The notes under the pieces were generated by a model. That model was not told the DNA's origin, did not search any database, and was given only the letters and a program-made list of their open reading frames with translations. This document shows positions 49,790-62,797 of a stretch of 64,000 bases of DNA, piece by piece. How positions within the stretch are numbered: the first letter of the stretch is position 1; each line of letters begins with the position of its first letter. Both the position numbers and the translations under genes were made by a program. The stretch is taken from NCBI RefSeq assembly GCF_047663525.1, contig NC_092602.1, forward strand, positions 503,501 through 567,500, in the 5' to 3' direction. The DNA is from Anas platyrhynchos. Its lineage: Eukaryota; Chordata; Aves; Anseriformes; Anatidae.

Positions 49790-52709
49790 GGTGTAAGAAC
49801 TTCCTCACTTAATTATTGGCTGAGGACCTGGTGCTCTCTGTGTGTCACTGGTGTCTGAGTGATGGATGCAGACATTGCTGCTCGTACCAGCAAAGCACGG
49901 TGGAGCTCCAGACCTGTCTCAGCAGAGTGCCTGGACATGCGCAACCTGGCGCTGGTCTTGGTCTGGGAACGTGCTTTCTCTGCTGCTTCTGTCGGTGTCC
50001 CTGTGTTCCCAGCTGAAAGGCTGGTCTCTTGAAATCCTACAGTAAGTGCTTCTTGCTAAACACCACAGATATCCTCAGGCCTCTTGCAACAGCAGTTCAC
50101 AAGTAGCACTCTTTCCTCTTTTTCTGCAGCAGAGGAAGAAAGCTGCTGTCACAAAGACTAATCTCAAGGCACTGGCTTTTCCTGTACTGAAACCAGCATG
50201 TCCTGTACATTCAGGGAGACCTAAGAATAAAAAAATAATGGGTACTGTACATTGCAATGGACCTGAACAAATACGAATGAGAAAAACATTTCTCTTTCTC
50301 AGTTCTTTGCAATATTTACTTAGGGTTATTGTTTGTTTATGTGTTTGTTGTTTTTATTTTCTCTGGTTTCCCCGAAGTGCCATGATAATCACAGCTTGGG
50401 ATTTGCTCATCTCTACTTATGCATTAATACGTTAATCACGTATCGGTGGATTAGCCCATGTTGCGTTGCTCCCTGCTCTCCACCGTGCCTGCAGGATGCT
50501 GCAAGTGCACCAGCTCCACAGCACAGACGTGTCAGTGGTGTGTGAAGGGCCAAGGTTGAAGTACTCCCCCGGGGAGGTAGGAATGCTTGTTATTCTTCAG
50601 AGAGGCAGCAACAGACTGTACATCGAAGGGAGGAAGTCTGGGATGTGAGGAGGCAGTGAGTAGCAGGAAAGAAGAGTAAAAGTTATGAGCCTTTAGGCAA
50701 AGAAAGGATGTGCTATGCTAAGGCAGTCATTGAAATCATGCAATGATTATTACATGGAGAACTGCTTGTGCTTCGTCTCTGCTAGTTGGTATTGTATATT
50801 TATCAAAACTGAGTAAAAAATCCAAAGCAAATTAGAAGACACCGTAATCCATTTTGGGGTTTAGAAAACATCTATGTCCTGCTGATTTTCATTACAGCAG
50901 TAAGTGAGTAAATCTACAGAAATTGAAACCAAAATGACACTGTGCTAGGCCGAGGTGTGTAACATAGCTCTACAATTCATTTCTCAGTATGGTGTTATGA
51001 TACTGTTTTCAATAAGAACATCTCAGATATCCTATAATCAAGTATTTAAAGCATTTTCTAGTTTAAAGCAGGGACTTCTAGACTGGTTTAAGGTTATTTT
51101 TTAAGGATAAATGTAATATCACTATAACTGAGTAACAGAGATGTTTGGTTCCTGTTTGATATCTAAGTGAAACAAACACGAGCTGCCCCATGAGGTGCAG
51201 TAAAGCTATAGACTGCTTAGGTCTGTGGAACACTGGAAGGACAACATGAAATAAAATCTTACCGAGGTTAAATTCACAGCTATTTTTTGGTAAATGTGGC
51301 ATGTTCCAGCATCAGCCTCACCCATGCAAGATGCTCTGAGTCTATCAGAAAAAAAATGCAGTAGCCTGCCCTTGCTCTTGCTGCTGTTAGCTCTTTGTGC
51401 TCTGGGTGAATATGAATGAAACGGTGAAAGAGAGGAAATGCAGGCTGCCTGTCAAGATGTAGCTTCTTGCCTCGACTCAAGCTGTTACTCTATTTACTTG
51501 CAGTTTTTGATCCCACTAAAAGTCCTCCTTGCCGGGGCTGGAGAGGGCTGTCTACGCTGGCTGGAGCCTCCTCCCTGTCCGCAGCAGTGGCGCTCCTGGG
51601 GGATGCGTTATCTTTGAGAGGATTTTCTTTTGTTATCAGGCTGGCTTGTCCTGGAGGGAGGGGAGCAGCAAGCAGCCTCTTCTGTGCCACTGGCTGGCCA
51701 GCAGGAGCCACAGCAGCTACGAGCCACTGCTTTTCCACCTCAGAAAGCCTTTAAGAAGGACCCTGTAGAAGGGTCATTAAGGAAATGTGAGAATTTACAA
51801 GGTGAGGCCTGAATTTGGTGTTTTTTGTTTTGTGATTTGACTAAGAGCAATGGAGGAAATCTAAAGAATTGATTGATGTCAGGGAGGAAGAAGGTGATGA
51901 AGGAAAGATATCCGTGGCCACAGTGGGCATGGGAGGGGGGAAGGCACATGGAGGCAGACTTTGAAGATGACAAAAACGTTTTTACCACAGAGATTACTGA
52001 ACGTGTTAAGAAGGAAAGCAAGGAAAATTAATGGGTAACAGCCAGAGCAAGTTGTGAGTACGTGGTTATATACTTTGTAAGCAGCATTTTAGCTACTTTT
52101 CATATTAATTGTAAAGCACAGAGGAAAAAGGCCTGGAACATTGTTAGGGGTGCTTTAGTTAATCTTTTCGTTTTCTGTGGTTAACAGAAACTAACAGGGG
52201 CTGAAAAATCATACAAAAATCTCAAAACATATAAATTATCAGAGAAATGTTGTCGCAGTATTGCATTAAAACAGGTAAGTAGGGAAGCCTGTACCCGTAT
52301 GAGATGACGAGGAGAATGACAGGGGATACAGGGAGGCTCGGGGCTGGTTTCTGCTTAGAGAGGCTTCGGTGTTGCTCTCAGCCAACAGACGGTGCACAGG
52401 GGTAAGGACTCCCTGTAATGCTGTAGTCCAGAACATGCATAGCTAATTGCGTGTAAATCCACAACGTTCAGCCGTGTTGACGGCTTGACTTAAAGCCAGC
52501 ACATGCAGAGTTGAACAGCTCGGGTGAGGAGAGACGGGTGGGATGCAGCAGCGCGGGCGAGGACGGGGCACAGGCGCTGGGTGAAGCGGGCACGGGTCCC
52601 CCTGCCGGGGCTGTCCCTGCCCAAACTCGCGGCCGCCGGCGCCCCGCATGCTGCTGGCGCAGGTGCACTGCACGGTTCTCATAACACTCTCTCTGTGAAC
52701 CCTTTCCAG

Positions 52710-52894
52710 CCCACGACCTTCCCCCGAGCAAGACCTCGGCGGCGGCGCAGACTGGCAGCCACTTGCAGTGCCTCTCGGTCCACTGCACGGACGACGTGGG
52801 CGAGGCGAAGGGCCGGACTGCGGTGCCGACGTGGAGGTCCCTGCACTCGGACATCTCCAACAGATTTGGGACTTTTGTGGCTGCCCTGACTTGA
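52710..52894 (+). CDS. MN1: MN1 coding exon 2 (C-terminal 60 residues and stop)
   Basis: The exon begins after CCTTTCCAG at 52709. Its first two bases complete the Ala codon begun in exon 1, giving [14 protein letters not shown] at the start. It ends with the strongly conserved MN1 C-terminus, [13 protein letters not shown], then [10 protein letters not shown] and [13 protein letters not shown], and a TGA stop at 52892-52894. The joined product is 1205 residues (exon 1 plus exon 2 coding length 3618 bases including stop). In humans, truncations that remove this C-terminal region cause a dominant developmental syndrome (MN1 C-terminal truncation syndrome), so the short exon is functionally critical. 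The exon sits in a local GC-rich patch (about 52500-52880), unlike the AT-rich intron. Confidence 0.97.
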
Positions 52895-53251
52895 ACAAAA
52901 GAAATTATTTTTTTTTCCTCTTTTTAATTTCAAAGGGCCGCTACTGCTAGGTGGACTATTTTTCTAGGTTGGTACCTGCTTAGTGGCGTATGGACTGGAA
53001 AGGGTTAATTTAAAGTAAACCTCAACCTTTTTTTTAATCTTCTGCCACAGTATGTTACCAGTGTTAACCCTTCTGCAGTTAGCACACTTTTGCTTAAGAT
53101 TTTCCTGCTAGACCACGTTTTCCCATTATTCTGTAACCTTGGCATACATTTATAGATGAGGCCTTTTCCTTTTTCATCTCAGCGTATGTCCAAGTCACGT
53201 ATGTCATAATAAGACAAAGATACTACTTCTCCTCCTCCTTTTCTTCTTTTT

Positions 53252-53296
53252 TTTGTTTTGTTTTATTTTGTTTTGTTTTGTTTTGTTTTGCTTTGT
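53252..53296. repeat. (TTTTG)n microsatellite
   Basis: About eight TTTTG units with one TTTTA and one CTTTG variant, in the presumed MN1 3' UTR. Confidence 0.85.
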
Positions 53297-54942
53297 TCAG
53301 TGCTTATTACAATGGTAATCCTGAAGAACAGCAGTTCAGGAATAAATGCCAGTTAAAGTGAAATTGTCATCATTATGTTATATATTGACACCCAGCTTTT
53401 GCCAGTCACGTACAAACCAAACAATTAATGCTCTCTTGAACATTCAGGCAGTGATCCTACCCTTTCCTGAGAAAATTGTTTTGTTATTAATAATGCTCAG
53501 CCTGCACCTCCCTCCCTCATTTGCTCTGCATCTCTCTTTGCGAGGTGAGGACAGGGCTCTGTTTGTTTGCTGCTCTGAAGCCCAGATACAGAGCTCTGTC
53601 ATGAACGGGCTGGTTCAGACGCAGCCTGGAAAGGCATACAGATGTGTCTCTAAATAAGTCTATCAGGAAGTTTGCCTAGTAGTGAATTGTCCTTATATTC
53701 TCCACCAAACACCCAGATTGCAGTAGCATTGTCTTCCTCTGTCGCTCACTTTGAGGAGTGAGGGGTGCACGTGCTCCCGAGCAGGGTGTGCAGCCTTGCA
53801 TGTTCTCCGTGGTGTTCCCAGAGTTGCCACTTTATAACTGCTGGAGGAAAAAATCAATCCCCCCAGATCCATTGAACTCCTTCTCTGTTGCTCTTAGCGT
53901 GCAGACCCGTGTCCTGGCCACAGGAGCATTTATCTGGGGGAGCTGCCCCAGCTCCCACCGTGGCTGTCCTGGTGCGGTGGCAGCAGGTGAGCAGTGGAGA
54001 CAGCACAAACAAGGGGCTATGTGACCCAGGTCGGTCAGGACAGGGAGACTCCAAGTTAGACCCCCCCCCCGACTCAGTCTTGGTCCTGATTTTGCCATGC
54101 ATGTGAAGAACAACATTATTAGATGGACACAATAAAAGGAAAACCATACTTTCCTGGTCTTGATAGATAATACTTGTTTGAGAAAAAAAAATGGAAGCAA
54201 ACCAGATAAAAATACAAATGACACGATGATCTGACACTCCTCTGGTTTTACGTAACGCTGTCTATTATTTGTGCATCCTCTGTTTACAGGGAGTGTGAGC
54301 AGTCCCACCCTTGTTCAGGCCAGCCTGGCTTCCTTTGCTCTCTGACGCTTAGTACCATCACTGGGGATTTAGGTTTTAGCTGTGAAATAAAAGTCGGACT
54401 CTCTGGAATTATTACTTCTCCCATGAATTCATAAAATGTCCCTTCCCAAGGGATAGAGTTCTAAGACTGCTTTGTGTTTTTAGATGATTGTTTTGAGCCT
54501 TTAATTATTTTGAAGTAAGGTTTTCAATAGACATCAATGGGGAGGGTGTTCTGCCTACAATGCTAATGGCACAGCGCAGTCTGAAATTCTCACTCTTGAT
54601 CATAAGTGGCATCAGAAAAATTCCAAGAGTTTAGAAAGACAGTTCTTTCTTGTTATTTGAATGTGCTCTTATTAACCATGCATGGATTGATTTCCTTTTA
54701 TGGTTCTGGTCAGTGACTTGATTTTGGAAAAAAATTTGGGGTTCTGGACCTTGATTTTTAATATTACTTTACTTTTTATTGAAGCTGGAGCTCCCACTTG
54801 GATGAGGATTTTTGCCCATCCTGAAGCAATGGACTACGGAGTCGCCTTATGCCCACTTGGTTTGGAGCAAAAAGATGTGATATTTTGTACCTTTTATAGG
54901 TGTATTCGCTACTGAAAGTTCAGAGCTTTTCCCTGTACTTGC

Positions 54943-54948
54943 AATAAA
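54943..54948 (+). terminator. MN1: Candidate proximal poly(A) signal of MN1
   Basis: AATAAA, followed within about 60 bases by the T/G-containing string TCTTCTGGT. About 2.05 kb past the stop codon. Confidence 0.45.
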
Positions 54949-57031
54949 ATATCACTGTCCATGGTAAAATATCTTCTGGTAGAGTAACAATTACCAGATG
55001 TCACTCTGGAGGATGCTTCTTTGCCTGTGATTACTTAAGTCCCAGTTCATCAAAATAAGTGTTTAACTTTAAATCCTGTCTAGCAAAGCGCTTGAGGATA
55101 TGCTAAGCTGTAGGATTTCTGTATCTGGGGTAAGTGCTTTGGTGGATTTGGTCTGCAGTTTTAATTGTTTTGTTTTAGCTTGTGCTTGTTCAAACTAGGT
55201 GTGTCTTGGAGTAAACCCAACAAAACACATGCCTAGACATACGATACTGTCTTTCAGCACTTACAGCTGAAAATTTAGGAAGAGTTCATGGTCTGATGGC
55301 ATTCCTCTACCATAGCTCAGGCCTGATGGCTTACTTCTTTGTTTTTTCCTGCTGCATTCAAGAGAACAGGTTTTTCAAGCTTCCTCAGGTCAGGGATGCA
55401 CGCCCTGTGCTACCAGAAGGAGACCTTTAAATGAATGCTGGATCAAACACTGCAAACTTTTTTTAAAGAAAATCCTTCTGTAAGTAGAAATACATTGATT
55501 CAGTTGGTCTTTATACATCCTTTTCTTCGGGTTTGCTCTCTGCAGCTTGTACTTCTGTTCTGGAGTTGCTCTCATTCACTAGGGCTTTATTTTCCCACTT
55601 GCTTATAGGAGTATAAATTGGAAACAATTCCATAAAGAACAATGGAATTCTAAGTATTTTAAATCATATGAAATGATAGGATGGGGTGTACTGAAACCAG
55701 GGGGCTTAATGTCAGTTGGTCAGCTGCACGCTTGGGAAGTGCACGGGGCTGTAGCTCTCAGCATCAGCTGAGAGTGCTCCCACATCGCTGGGACTGTTGG
55801 GGCTGATAGTGAGGAGTTAGAAACAATGGTTGACCTTCTTCTGGGCCTTATTGTCCATACAGTTTTGCTAAATAATATGGCTATGTGCAGTCCTCTCGCT
55901 AACCTGTACATTCATGCTTGCTGAATTCAAGTGACGTTACCAACTGAGCAAAAGGAGAAGACAGAAGCTCTGCTTGGAGGAGCTGTTGGCAACACAAGTA
56001 CCAGTGTGTGCTTTTATGGTTTCTTTGCGTCTTGCCAAAGATCAGAACAGACACGGTACATATGACGGACGAGTACAAGTGTAACTTCATGCTCATAACC
56101 TGGTGTATTTGGTACTGACAACATACACAGAAGGCTAGAGCTTTCTCACAAAGCTTGTATTGCCTGTGGTAATTTTACTGCTCTCATTTTCTCCATTAAT
56201 TTGACACTGAATGCACTGTTTTTTTAAATCTTATTTTATTTTTAACATATATAAAATATCAGCATAGCCCTACAAGGTAAAAATTGAAATGATTTAATTT
56301 TGGGAGTAATGACACTTTCAGCCAAAGAGTGTTTGAAAGCTGTAGTTAAAAACGTGTTGTGCAAGAGGTAAGTTGTGCTCTTTTGTGGAGAGGGAAACTG
56401 AGGCACAAATGTTGTCCACCTGAGCTGTGTCAAAGGCAAATCCATGACAGAGCTGAGCTATAATCTACATTTGACCCCTGGCTTGCAGCCCTCATCGTTG
56501 AGCTGTTCTGTGCTTCTGCACAGTGCTAGGCTTCTGAGGACGGCCTGGTACAATAAAGAGGGACATATAATGAGTTACAAGTTCCCCAAGTTGACTGCAT
56601 AAAGACAGAATAATTTAAACTTGCACCTGCACATCATACATGGCTTCCAGAAGTGAGGGTGTTGTACTAAGAACTCAACGATCTGTGGTAAATACACTGC
56701 TAAGACGTGCACACTTCTGGCTTTATATTTTGAACAGCAGCTAAAATAATGTCTCCATATTTATTTTGGAAAATTCTCTCCATCTTGCCCAGCGTTTTTG
56801 GTTCTTACACAGCCCTGTGCTGTAGGTGCTGGTTTAACTGGGAGCTTGGAAGTTGCCTGTCTTCTTGTTCTTGGCGTTGAAGGCTCAATTTCCTCCTGAC
56901 CCAGGTTGCTGATCTTTTTGGTATACGTTAAAAGAAACTCTGTACTTATTCTTTAAGTTAAAGTATAGTAGCAAATTGAGCAAAATATCTTTTGCATTTA
57001 AATTGAAATATCTCTTTGCCAAAAAGAAAAG

Positions 57032-57060
57032 AAGGGGGGGGGGAGGGGAGGGAGGGAAGA
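57032..57060 (+). repeat. G-rich tract with quadruplex potential
   Basis: A run of about ten Gs followed by GGGG, GGG and GGG separated by single A bases. Fits a G-quadruplex pattern on the + strand. Confidence 0.6.
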
Positions 57061-57479
57061 GTAGGACTTATTTATTAAATACTCCTGAGAAATTTTTCCA
57101 GGCCATTTTTTCATGGGATTAATAGTTCTCTGCTATTCTAGTTCAGTTGTTAGGAGCATCAGTGAGAGAGGAGTTAGACTCATTTTTATTTTGTTACGGT
57201 GAATTTCATCAAGTACGTAAGGATTTCAGTGTGTGATTTGGGTGGAAGGGAATGAACATCAAAGTCATGTCATCCGTGTCATTTAGGGAACTTTTTCAGA
57301 TACTGTATTTAGATGTGGTCATGCTAAGGCTAGCTGACCTTTCCAAAACAGGAAATCAGTCTGAAAGCTTCCAGGAACCAATGATAAGGCAAAATGTTCA
57401 CACATTTCTTAAAGAAGGAAAATGTAATGTGACCACAGGTCACCAAAATACTTAAGCGGGGCGTGCTTGCTCTACTGTT

Positions 57480-57512
57480 GGGAGGGAGGGAGGAGGTGGG
57501 TGGTGGGTGGGG
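57480..57512 (+). repeat. G-rich tract with strong quadruplex potential
   Basis: Six G runs of at least three bases, with loops of one to five bases, occur in about 33 bases. This satisfies the usual four-run G-quadruplex rule on the + strand with runs to spare. Confidence 0.7.
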
Positions 57513-58205
57513 AAAAGCAGACAAAAATAAAACAAAACAAAAACCAACAACAATTAACTGGTAAATTTTGATTTTTTTAAGCTGCAGTGTAAGGTTTTCT
57601 CAAATACTAGATTCACAGCTGTTCAATGGATGGTGCATAAGAGCATAAGCCATTTTTATAAAATTGTTTCTCCTTTATTGCTTAAGGCTAATGGAGAAAA
57701 TAGTCTAATTTTGTCATAGAATTCTCTGTTAAAATTGTTGGTTTGAGTCCATCCGCTCATAGATTCTGACTGATGAAACTGCAGGCACTGATTTCCGGCA
57801 GTTAAAACTTTATCACTATTCACTACCCAAGAATATTACAGCTTTAAAACAGCCTTAAGCAAAAGGATGTTATTTCTTTGTTCTAAATTTGGTTCATAGA
57901 AAGGAAAAAAAAATCAAAACACTGGTAATCCGTACTGCATAGCAAACTCTTCTGAAAAATGTTATTGCACATGTAAAATATGAAAACTTGACTCTGCTGT
58001 GTGTTAGGCAATCCTGTAATCTTTTTTTTTTTTTTTTTTGGATTCTTGTTAAATTCATTTCTTAAATGCTTGGTTGGAAGACTGTGACAATAGCTCATGA
58101 AATTGAGTGTTATTTTTCTTTTTTTTTTAAATATGTAAAGTGCAGTCTTCTGTATTCATGCATATTGTACATATCTGTATATGTTTTACTGAGCAACTAA
58201 ATAAC

Positions 58206-58211
58206 AATAAA
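58206..58211 (+). terminator. MN1: Candidate distal poly(A) signal
   Basis: AATAAA within a U-rich, TGTA-rich context and followed by a T/G-rich stretch (TGATGTTAATGGTGGC), the expected downstream element. It could end a long MN1 transcript. Confidence 0.4.
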
Positions 58212-59200
58212 TATGATGTTAATGGTGGCTATTGTATATTTCATATTGTACTTTTTAATTTTTGCAGCAACTCTTTTTTTTCCCTTAAGATATGAAGAAG
58301 TGAAATGATGGTATTCACATATATGTAAACCTTGGGCCTCGTGATAATTGGGACAAATTTCACTAGAGATCTGGCGAAATCCTCACTCTAACAATTGGCT
58401 TCTCTCACTGATACGGCTTCCACCCAGAGCCTGACTATTAAAAAAACACGTGTGGGGATACAATCTTTCCTAGTAACTAGGCTAGGAGGATTCCTAGGCT
58501 TTGCAGATTTCCTTTTTGCATGCAGTGAAGTGCACCTTTTCTTCTCTGGTGCAATGACAGCATGAGCAATAGGGAGTTCTTGTTAACAGCCCCTTGGCCA
58601 AATCCTGCCTCTCAGCTTGCGTGTTTCTGGTTCAGACCGACAGACACAGAGCGTAGCAAGGTTGGACCTAACTGGTCTGACCAGGAACATCCTTTTAGCT
58701 GAAGTCACTTCCCCTGTGTGCAATTACAGCAATTCCACAAAGTTTGCTGAGCTACCTCACCTGTGGTAAAGGTTCTTGATGAAGAAATACAAACCTAACC
58801 AGGACCAACAGCAAGTCTGAAATTTGGCAAGGCTCTTCCCTGCATTTGGAGGATCACTGATTCTGTCCATGTAAGGTGGAACACTGAATCTTTCGCAGAA
58901 CATCTTCTGGCAAGATTTTGAGTTAAATTCTATGAATTAAAATTAAACAGGCTAGAGGTCTTACTAAGATTCTAAAAAAAAAATCCCTTCGTCTCTCAGT
59001 TATTCAAACTTCAGACTCTTTAATCCTTTCATATTGCTGCGAGCTTTCCAATGAATCCTTCAGGAGAAATGTCCTATGGTATTTTCCAAAGGAAAAAAAA
59101 AAAAAAAACAACAACAACCCAGGCAGTGCTCAAACATGTTTTTGAACCAAAGAAACACCCTTCCATATCTTTCACGCTCAGAGGAAACACAGAGAAGAAT

Positions 59201-59307
<107 letters not shown>

Positions 59308-62300
59308 TTTGTTTTGCTATCACATTCAGCGTAAGTTGAGATTCAGAAAGTTGTGCAGAGCTGAAAGAGCAGAATCATAAATTTTGGTGTGTAATGTAAC
59401 AGGATGAACCAATGCATCTCCCACACAGCTAGTGATGTTCTTGCATCTTACCAACATTTCTTTATGCTGAATTAGGTATCTAGTAACTAATAGGTAATTC
59501 ATTAAAATATAAATAAAATAGCAACACACTGTATTCACATAATCCCTCTGCATTCTTTTGTAACATTGAAAGCACAAATGGAAAAATAAAAGAAACTGTT
59601 TTGAGAACCACTTCAAGTCAGTTGAGGGAGAAAGCTTCACTTCATGCTTTTAATATTCTTGGAGGGACTGAACAATTTGCGGAAGAGACATAATCTGTTT
59701 TAAAGATGTGAGCTTATTTCTCATTATTTTGGGTAGGTATAGAGGTAACAGAAATGTGATAACCTTGGCTGTGAAAAGCTGTTTCATTCTTAAACGCTCT
59801 CCCATACTAAATCTGTTAATTATATGTTAGCTACATTGCGACTCTAGCTTTAAAAATAAATAGCTTGTTTACTTGTTTCTATGTGCAACCCTTCTGAGAA
59901 GTAAAACTTGTGTTTTCACAGCTTTTTGCTCCTTGCTGTGTAAGCAGTGTGTAGGTTTTTCCCCAACATCCATCTCAAGCCCATAACTTGTAAGTTTTTA
60001 TTGAAATTATTTTTTTCATTTTGGTTCTTAGTGATTTTTAAGTTTGGGCTTCCTTTTGATCCAGAAAGAGGAAACAACGTTCTTGGAGGCTGCATGATTC
60101 CTTCTTCACAGCTGAGATCCCCAGGAATTGAGCTCTCCTGCTCTTCCTGTGCAGCCCAGTTTCCCCCCAGGGCCAGATGCATAGTTTTGGTCACAGGGAG
60201 CTTCTGGTGTTCCTCACTCCTCTTGATTGCCCTTGACTTCTTCACAGTCCTCCCATTCTAAAAGAGATGCTTGCATGATGGTGACTCTTCAGAGTTAAGA
60301 TCATTATGCTACTTTCAGCTGTTTGGGTATTTGGGACATTCCAGTGCAATTTCAGTTTCAGCTACTTTGCCCAAGCACAGTCTTGGGGTTTTCTGGGCTG
60401 TTCTGCTCACCTCAGCATGTCCTCTCTCTTTTGCAGCATTTCTCTTTCCCTTCTTGTAAGCAGAGGCTCTGAAGCTTGTCTGGAGGAGATGGATGCTCCT
60501 GCAGCCATGCCTTGCGCTGGCTCTGTGCCGCTCTGCCCGTCTACTGGGTGCTAGGAAAAGCCCCCGTGCAGCAGCTTTCTGGCTGCTGAGCCCACGCCCT
60601 TCCCCAGCTTGTTTAATGCACTCTCATTTCTTTTATTTATGTGGTTATTTCACTAAAAAGGCCATAAGCTCTGATAACAGTTGGATTCATGCAGCCCCTA
60701 AGTACACATGATGGCTGTTTCTCAGCTAAACCGGCTTGCATGCGAAGACTCCTCTGCTGATAGCAGCTGGAGCTGCTCCTCCAGCGGCCACAGTGTTCCT
60801 CTCCTGTCTTTTCCTGGCACTGGAAAGCCAGGAGGAGCTCGCTGTTCATTGTGCATCGAGTAAACGAATGAACATCAGCTGATTGATCTCTGATTTCCTA
60901 CTTCGTGCTGGCCTTACGTGTCGTCTAGTAGTGTTGTGACCTCTGCGGATGCTGGCACGTGCTTGCTTACCTAAATCACTTGCCTTCGTGCCCAGTGCTC
61001 TGTGTTCAGAGAGGAGATTCTGGTCTGTGTCAGTGTTAAGCAAGCACTACAGAAAAGCGAGTGGTTGGTTGGAGAGCTTTTGTAGTTCTTGCTCTCCTAA
61101 TCGTTGCTCCCTGTGCTCTGAGTCTGTGCTGAGAGCTGAAATCTGGCTGTAGTGTGTCTCTTTTCCCAAGTCATTTAACTGACTTAATTATGTCCTTTGA
61201 GTTATTTTTTGCATGAGGCTTTGGAATTCTTGTCACGGAGGAGACCCTATAAATATGTATTGCATGTTCAGCAGTCAGGGATCTGTCCAGAGCGCAGCTG
61301 GATCCAGTGTGCCGAGATCTGCCCAGCCCCTCTGCAATCACCTGACAGTGCTAACAGCCTGGAAAACAAGTGGCTGCGTGGCAGTTTGTGCAGCTCAGCT
61401 TGTGCACGGAGGATGCACGTGCTTTTCTGTGAAGGCTGCTGCAAATATGGCAAAAGAACTCGGCACTGCTTTGTGACTATTTTTTGCCAGTAGGAGTTAA
61501 AAGTCATTAGCCCAAGGAGCCCTGAGGTCTGAACTATTCTAGGCTTTGGAAGGAAAACACTTGTCTGATCCAGTGTGAAGCTGCACACGGCAAAGATGAA
61601 GAGATGCATACGGCTTTGTTGTTTGTGGGTTTCTGTTTTTCACTCTCAGAGTCATTTAAAGCCTTTTTCCCAGGTTGCTGTCTGTGCTGACTGCTTAGAG
61701 ACTACCGCTGATTTTGTGAGAGCATGGCAGAAGGCACAGGTTTCCCTGGAAATGGAAGTAAATAAACACAGAAATTAAAATTTCTGTGAATTACATTCTT
61801 GCGGCTGAGAAATGTTAGAAGACGGAGTTATGATTTGCTTTTAATATGAATCACGTACTTCCAAATATCTCCAAAATGCCTAGCTGAGGCAGTTGCTTTC
61901 CTGCTTGGTGGCCACGTTTGGTAGCCTCCACAGCCAGTTTTAGCTTTATGTTCAATATCATCACATACATTTTTCTTGTAAAAACATTTGAAAACTCTTT
62001 GCTCGGCTGAACTCTGTAATGCTGTGCCTGCTGGGCAGAGGTTGAGATAGAGGTGATGTCTATTCTCAGCTTTCCTTTTTTTTGAAATGTTGCAGAGCTT
62101 ATTAATGATAATGCAGAAAGTGGAGGTGATGGGACCTGAAGAAAATCATTTAGGTCGTCTTTGGTTAATTAGTGCAGGATTGCTCCCTCTTCTCTAATTC
62201 CCAGAGCTCTGACTAGAACAACACTGAGAAAGCAGTGGGGATGCATTAACCTTTTATTTTAAAAACAGAAAACAAATGTGCAAAAACACCCAAAAACCCC

Positions 62301-62767
62301 AAGCCTTTATCCCTAGCTGTCAAGTGGGGATAACATTCAGCCTGATGGAAGGGGAAAAGATCCCTCCATCTGTACAGCCTCTGTTGTATTTGCACCACCA
62401 CCTTCTAGCACCCATGGACAGTGGTGGTGCGCTGCCAGGGCCCTGCTGGGCAGCCCCTGTGGCCCCCCCGGCTGCCCCTGGCTAGAGGATGGTGCTTGGT
62501 GCTCGGCACGGCACGGGATGTGGGAACGTGGACCCCTTCCCATTCTCGCTTCACCTCGGACGAGTGCTCACCACAAAGCCTGTAGGCAACACTCAGCTTT
62601 ATTATTTCCAGCTTTATCTTGTGTGTGTCACCACCTGTAAAACTGGCACAAGGGAAAAACTGGAAGCCCTGGTTAGCAGTTGTTGTGTCCTTTGGCATCA
62701 AATGTTACTAATCTGCAGAGAAACAAGCAGTTGAATTGGCAATCGATGTTTAAAGTTGAAGCATTAA

Positions 62768-62797
62768 TTTCAGCCTCCTTCTTGAAGGAGGCTGAAA
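62768..62797. repeat. Perfect hairpin, 14-bp arms, 2-base spacer
   Basis: TTTCAGCCTCCTTC (62768-62781) and GAAGGAGGCTGAAA (62784-62797) are exact reverse complements. A second pairing, AAAGTT near 62752 with AACTTT at 62797-62802, could extend the stem across an asymmetric bulge. No miRNA or other known RNA is recognised. Confidence 0.75.

Larger units (their letters stand above)
20087..52709 (+). other. MN1: MN1 intron 1 (about 32.6 kb)
   Basis: The GT at 20087 and the AG at 52708-52709 join the two exons so that G (20086) plus CC (52710-52711) makes an Ala codon and the MN1 frame continues. Mammalian MN1 also has a single very large intron. The first 400 bases are CpG-rich. From about 20640 to 28250 the intron is AT-rich, almost repeat-free and rich in TAATTA-type homeodomain cores (for example near 22880, 23575, 25590, 25740 and 26320). 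GC-richer patches occur at 28260-28970, about 36230-37090 and 46425-46515. Two-thirds of the intron shows nothing beyond AT-rich unique DNA and short simple repeats. Frames inside it are not supported as genes. Confidence 0.93.
52895..54965 (+). other. MN1: MN1 3' UTR, proximal form
   Basis: Sequence following the MN1 stop. Possible poly(A) signals occur at 53341-53346, 54131-54136, 54386-54391 and 54943-54948 (all AATAAA). The last, in GCAATAAAATATCACTGTCC, would give a 3' UTR of about 2 kb, in the range of the mammalian transcript. A (TTTTG)n run lies at about 53252-53296. The cleavage site is inferred. Confidence 0.5.
54966..58230 (+). other. Downstream of MN1; possible extended 3' UTR
   Basis: AT-rich unique sequence with no gene. 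It contains another AATAAA at 56552-56557, G-rich runs at 57032-57060 and 57480-57512, and a T run at about 58022-58040. The last 120 bases (TGTACATA at 58166-58173, a Pumilio-type motif, then AATAAA at 58206) look like a vertebrate 3' UTR end, so a long MN1 isoform with a 3' UTR of about 5.3 kb is possible. Confidence 0.4.

Noticed and set aside
53832-54308. 158-codon minus-strand frame downstream of MN1
   Set aside because: Antisense to the presumed 3' UTR, with no recognised domain, and overlapping frames in other phases.
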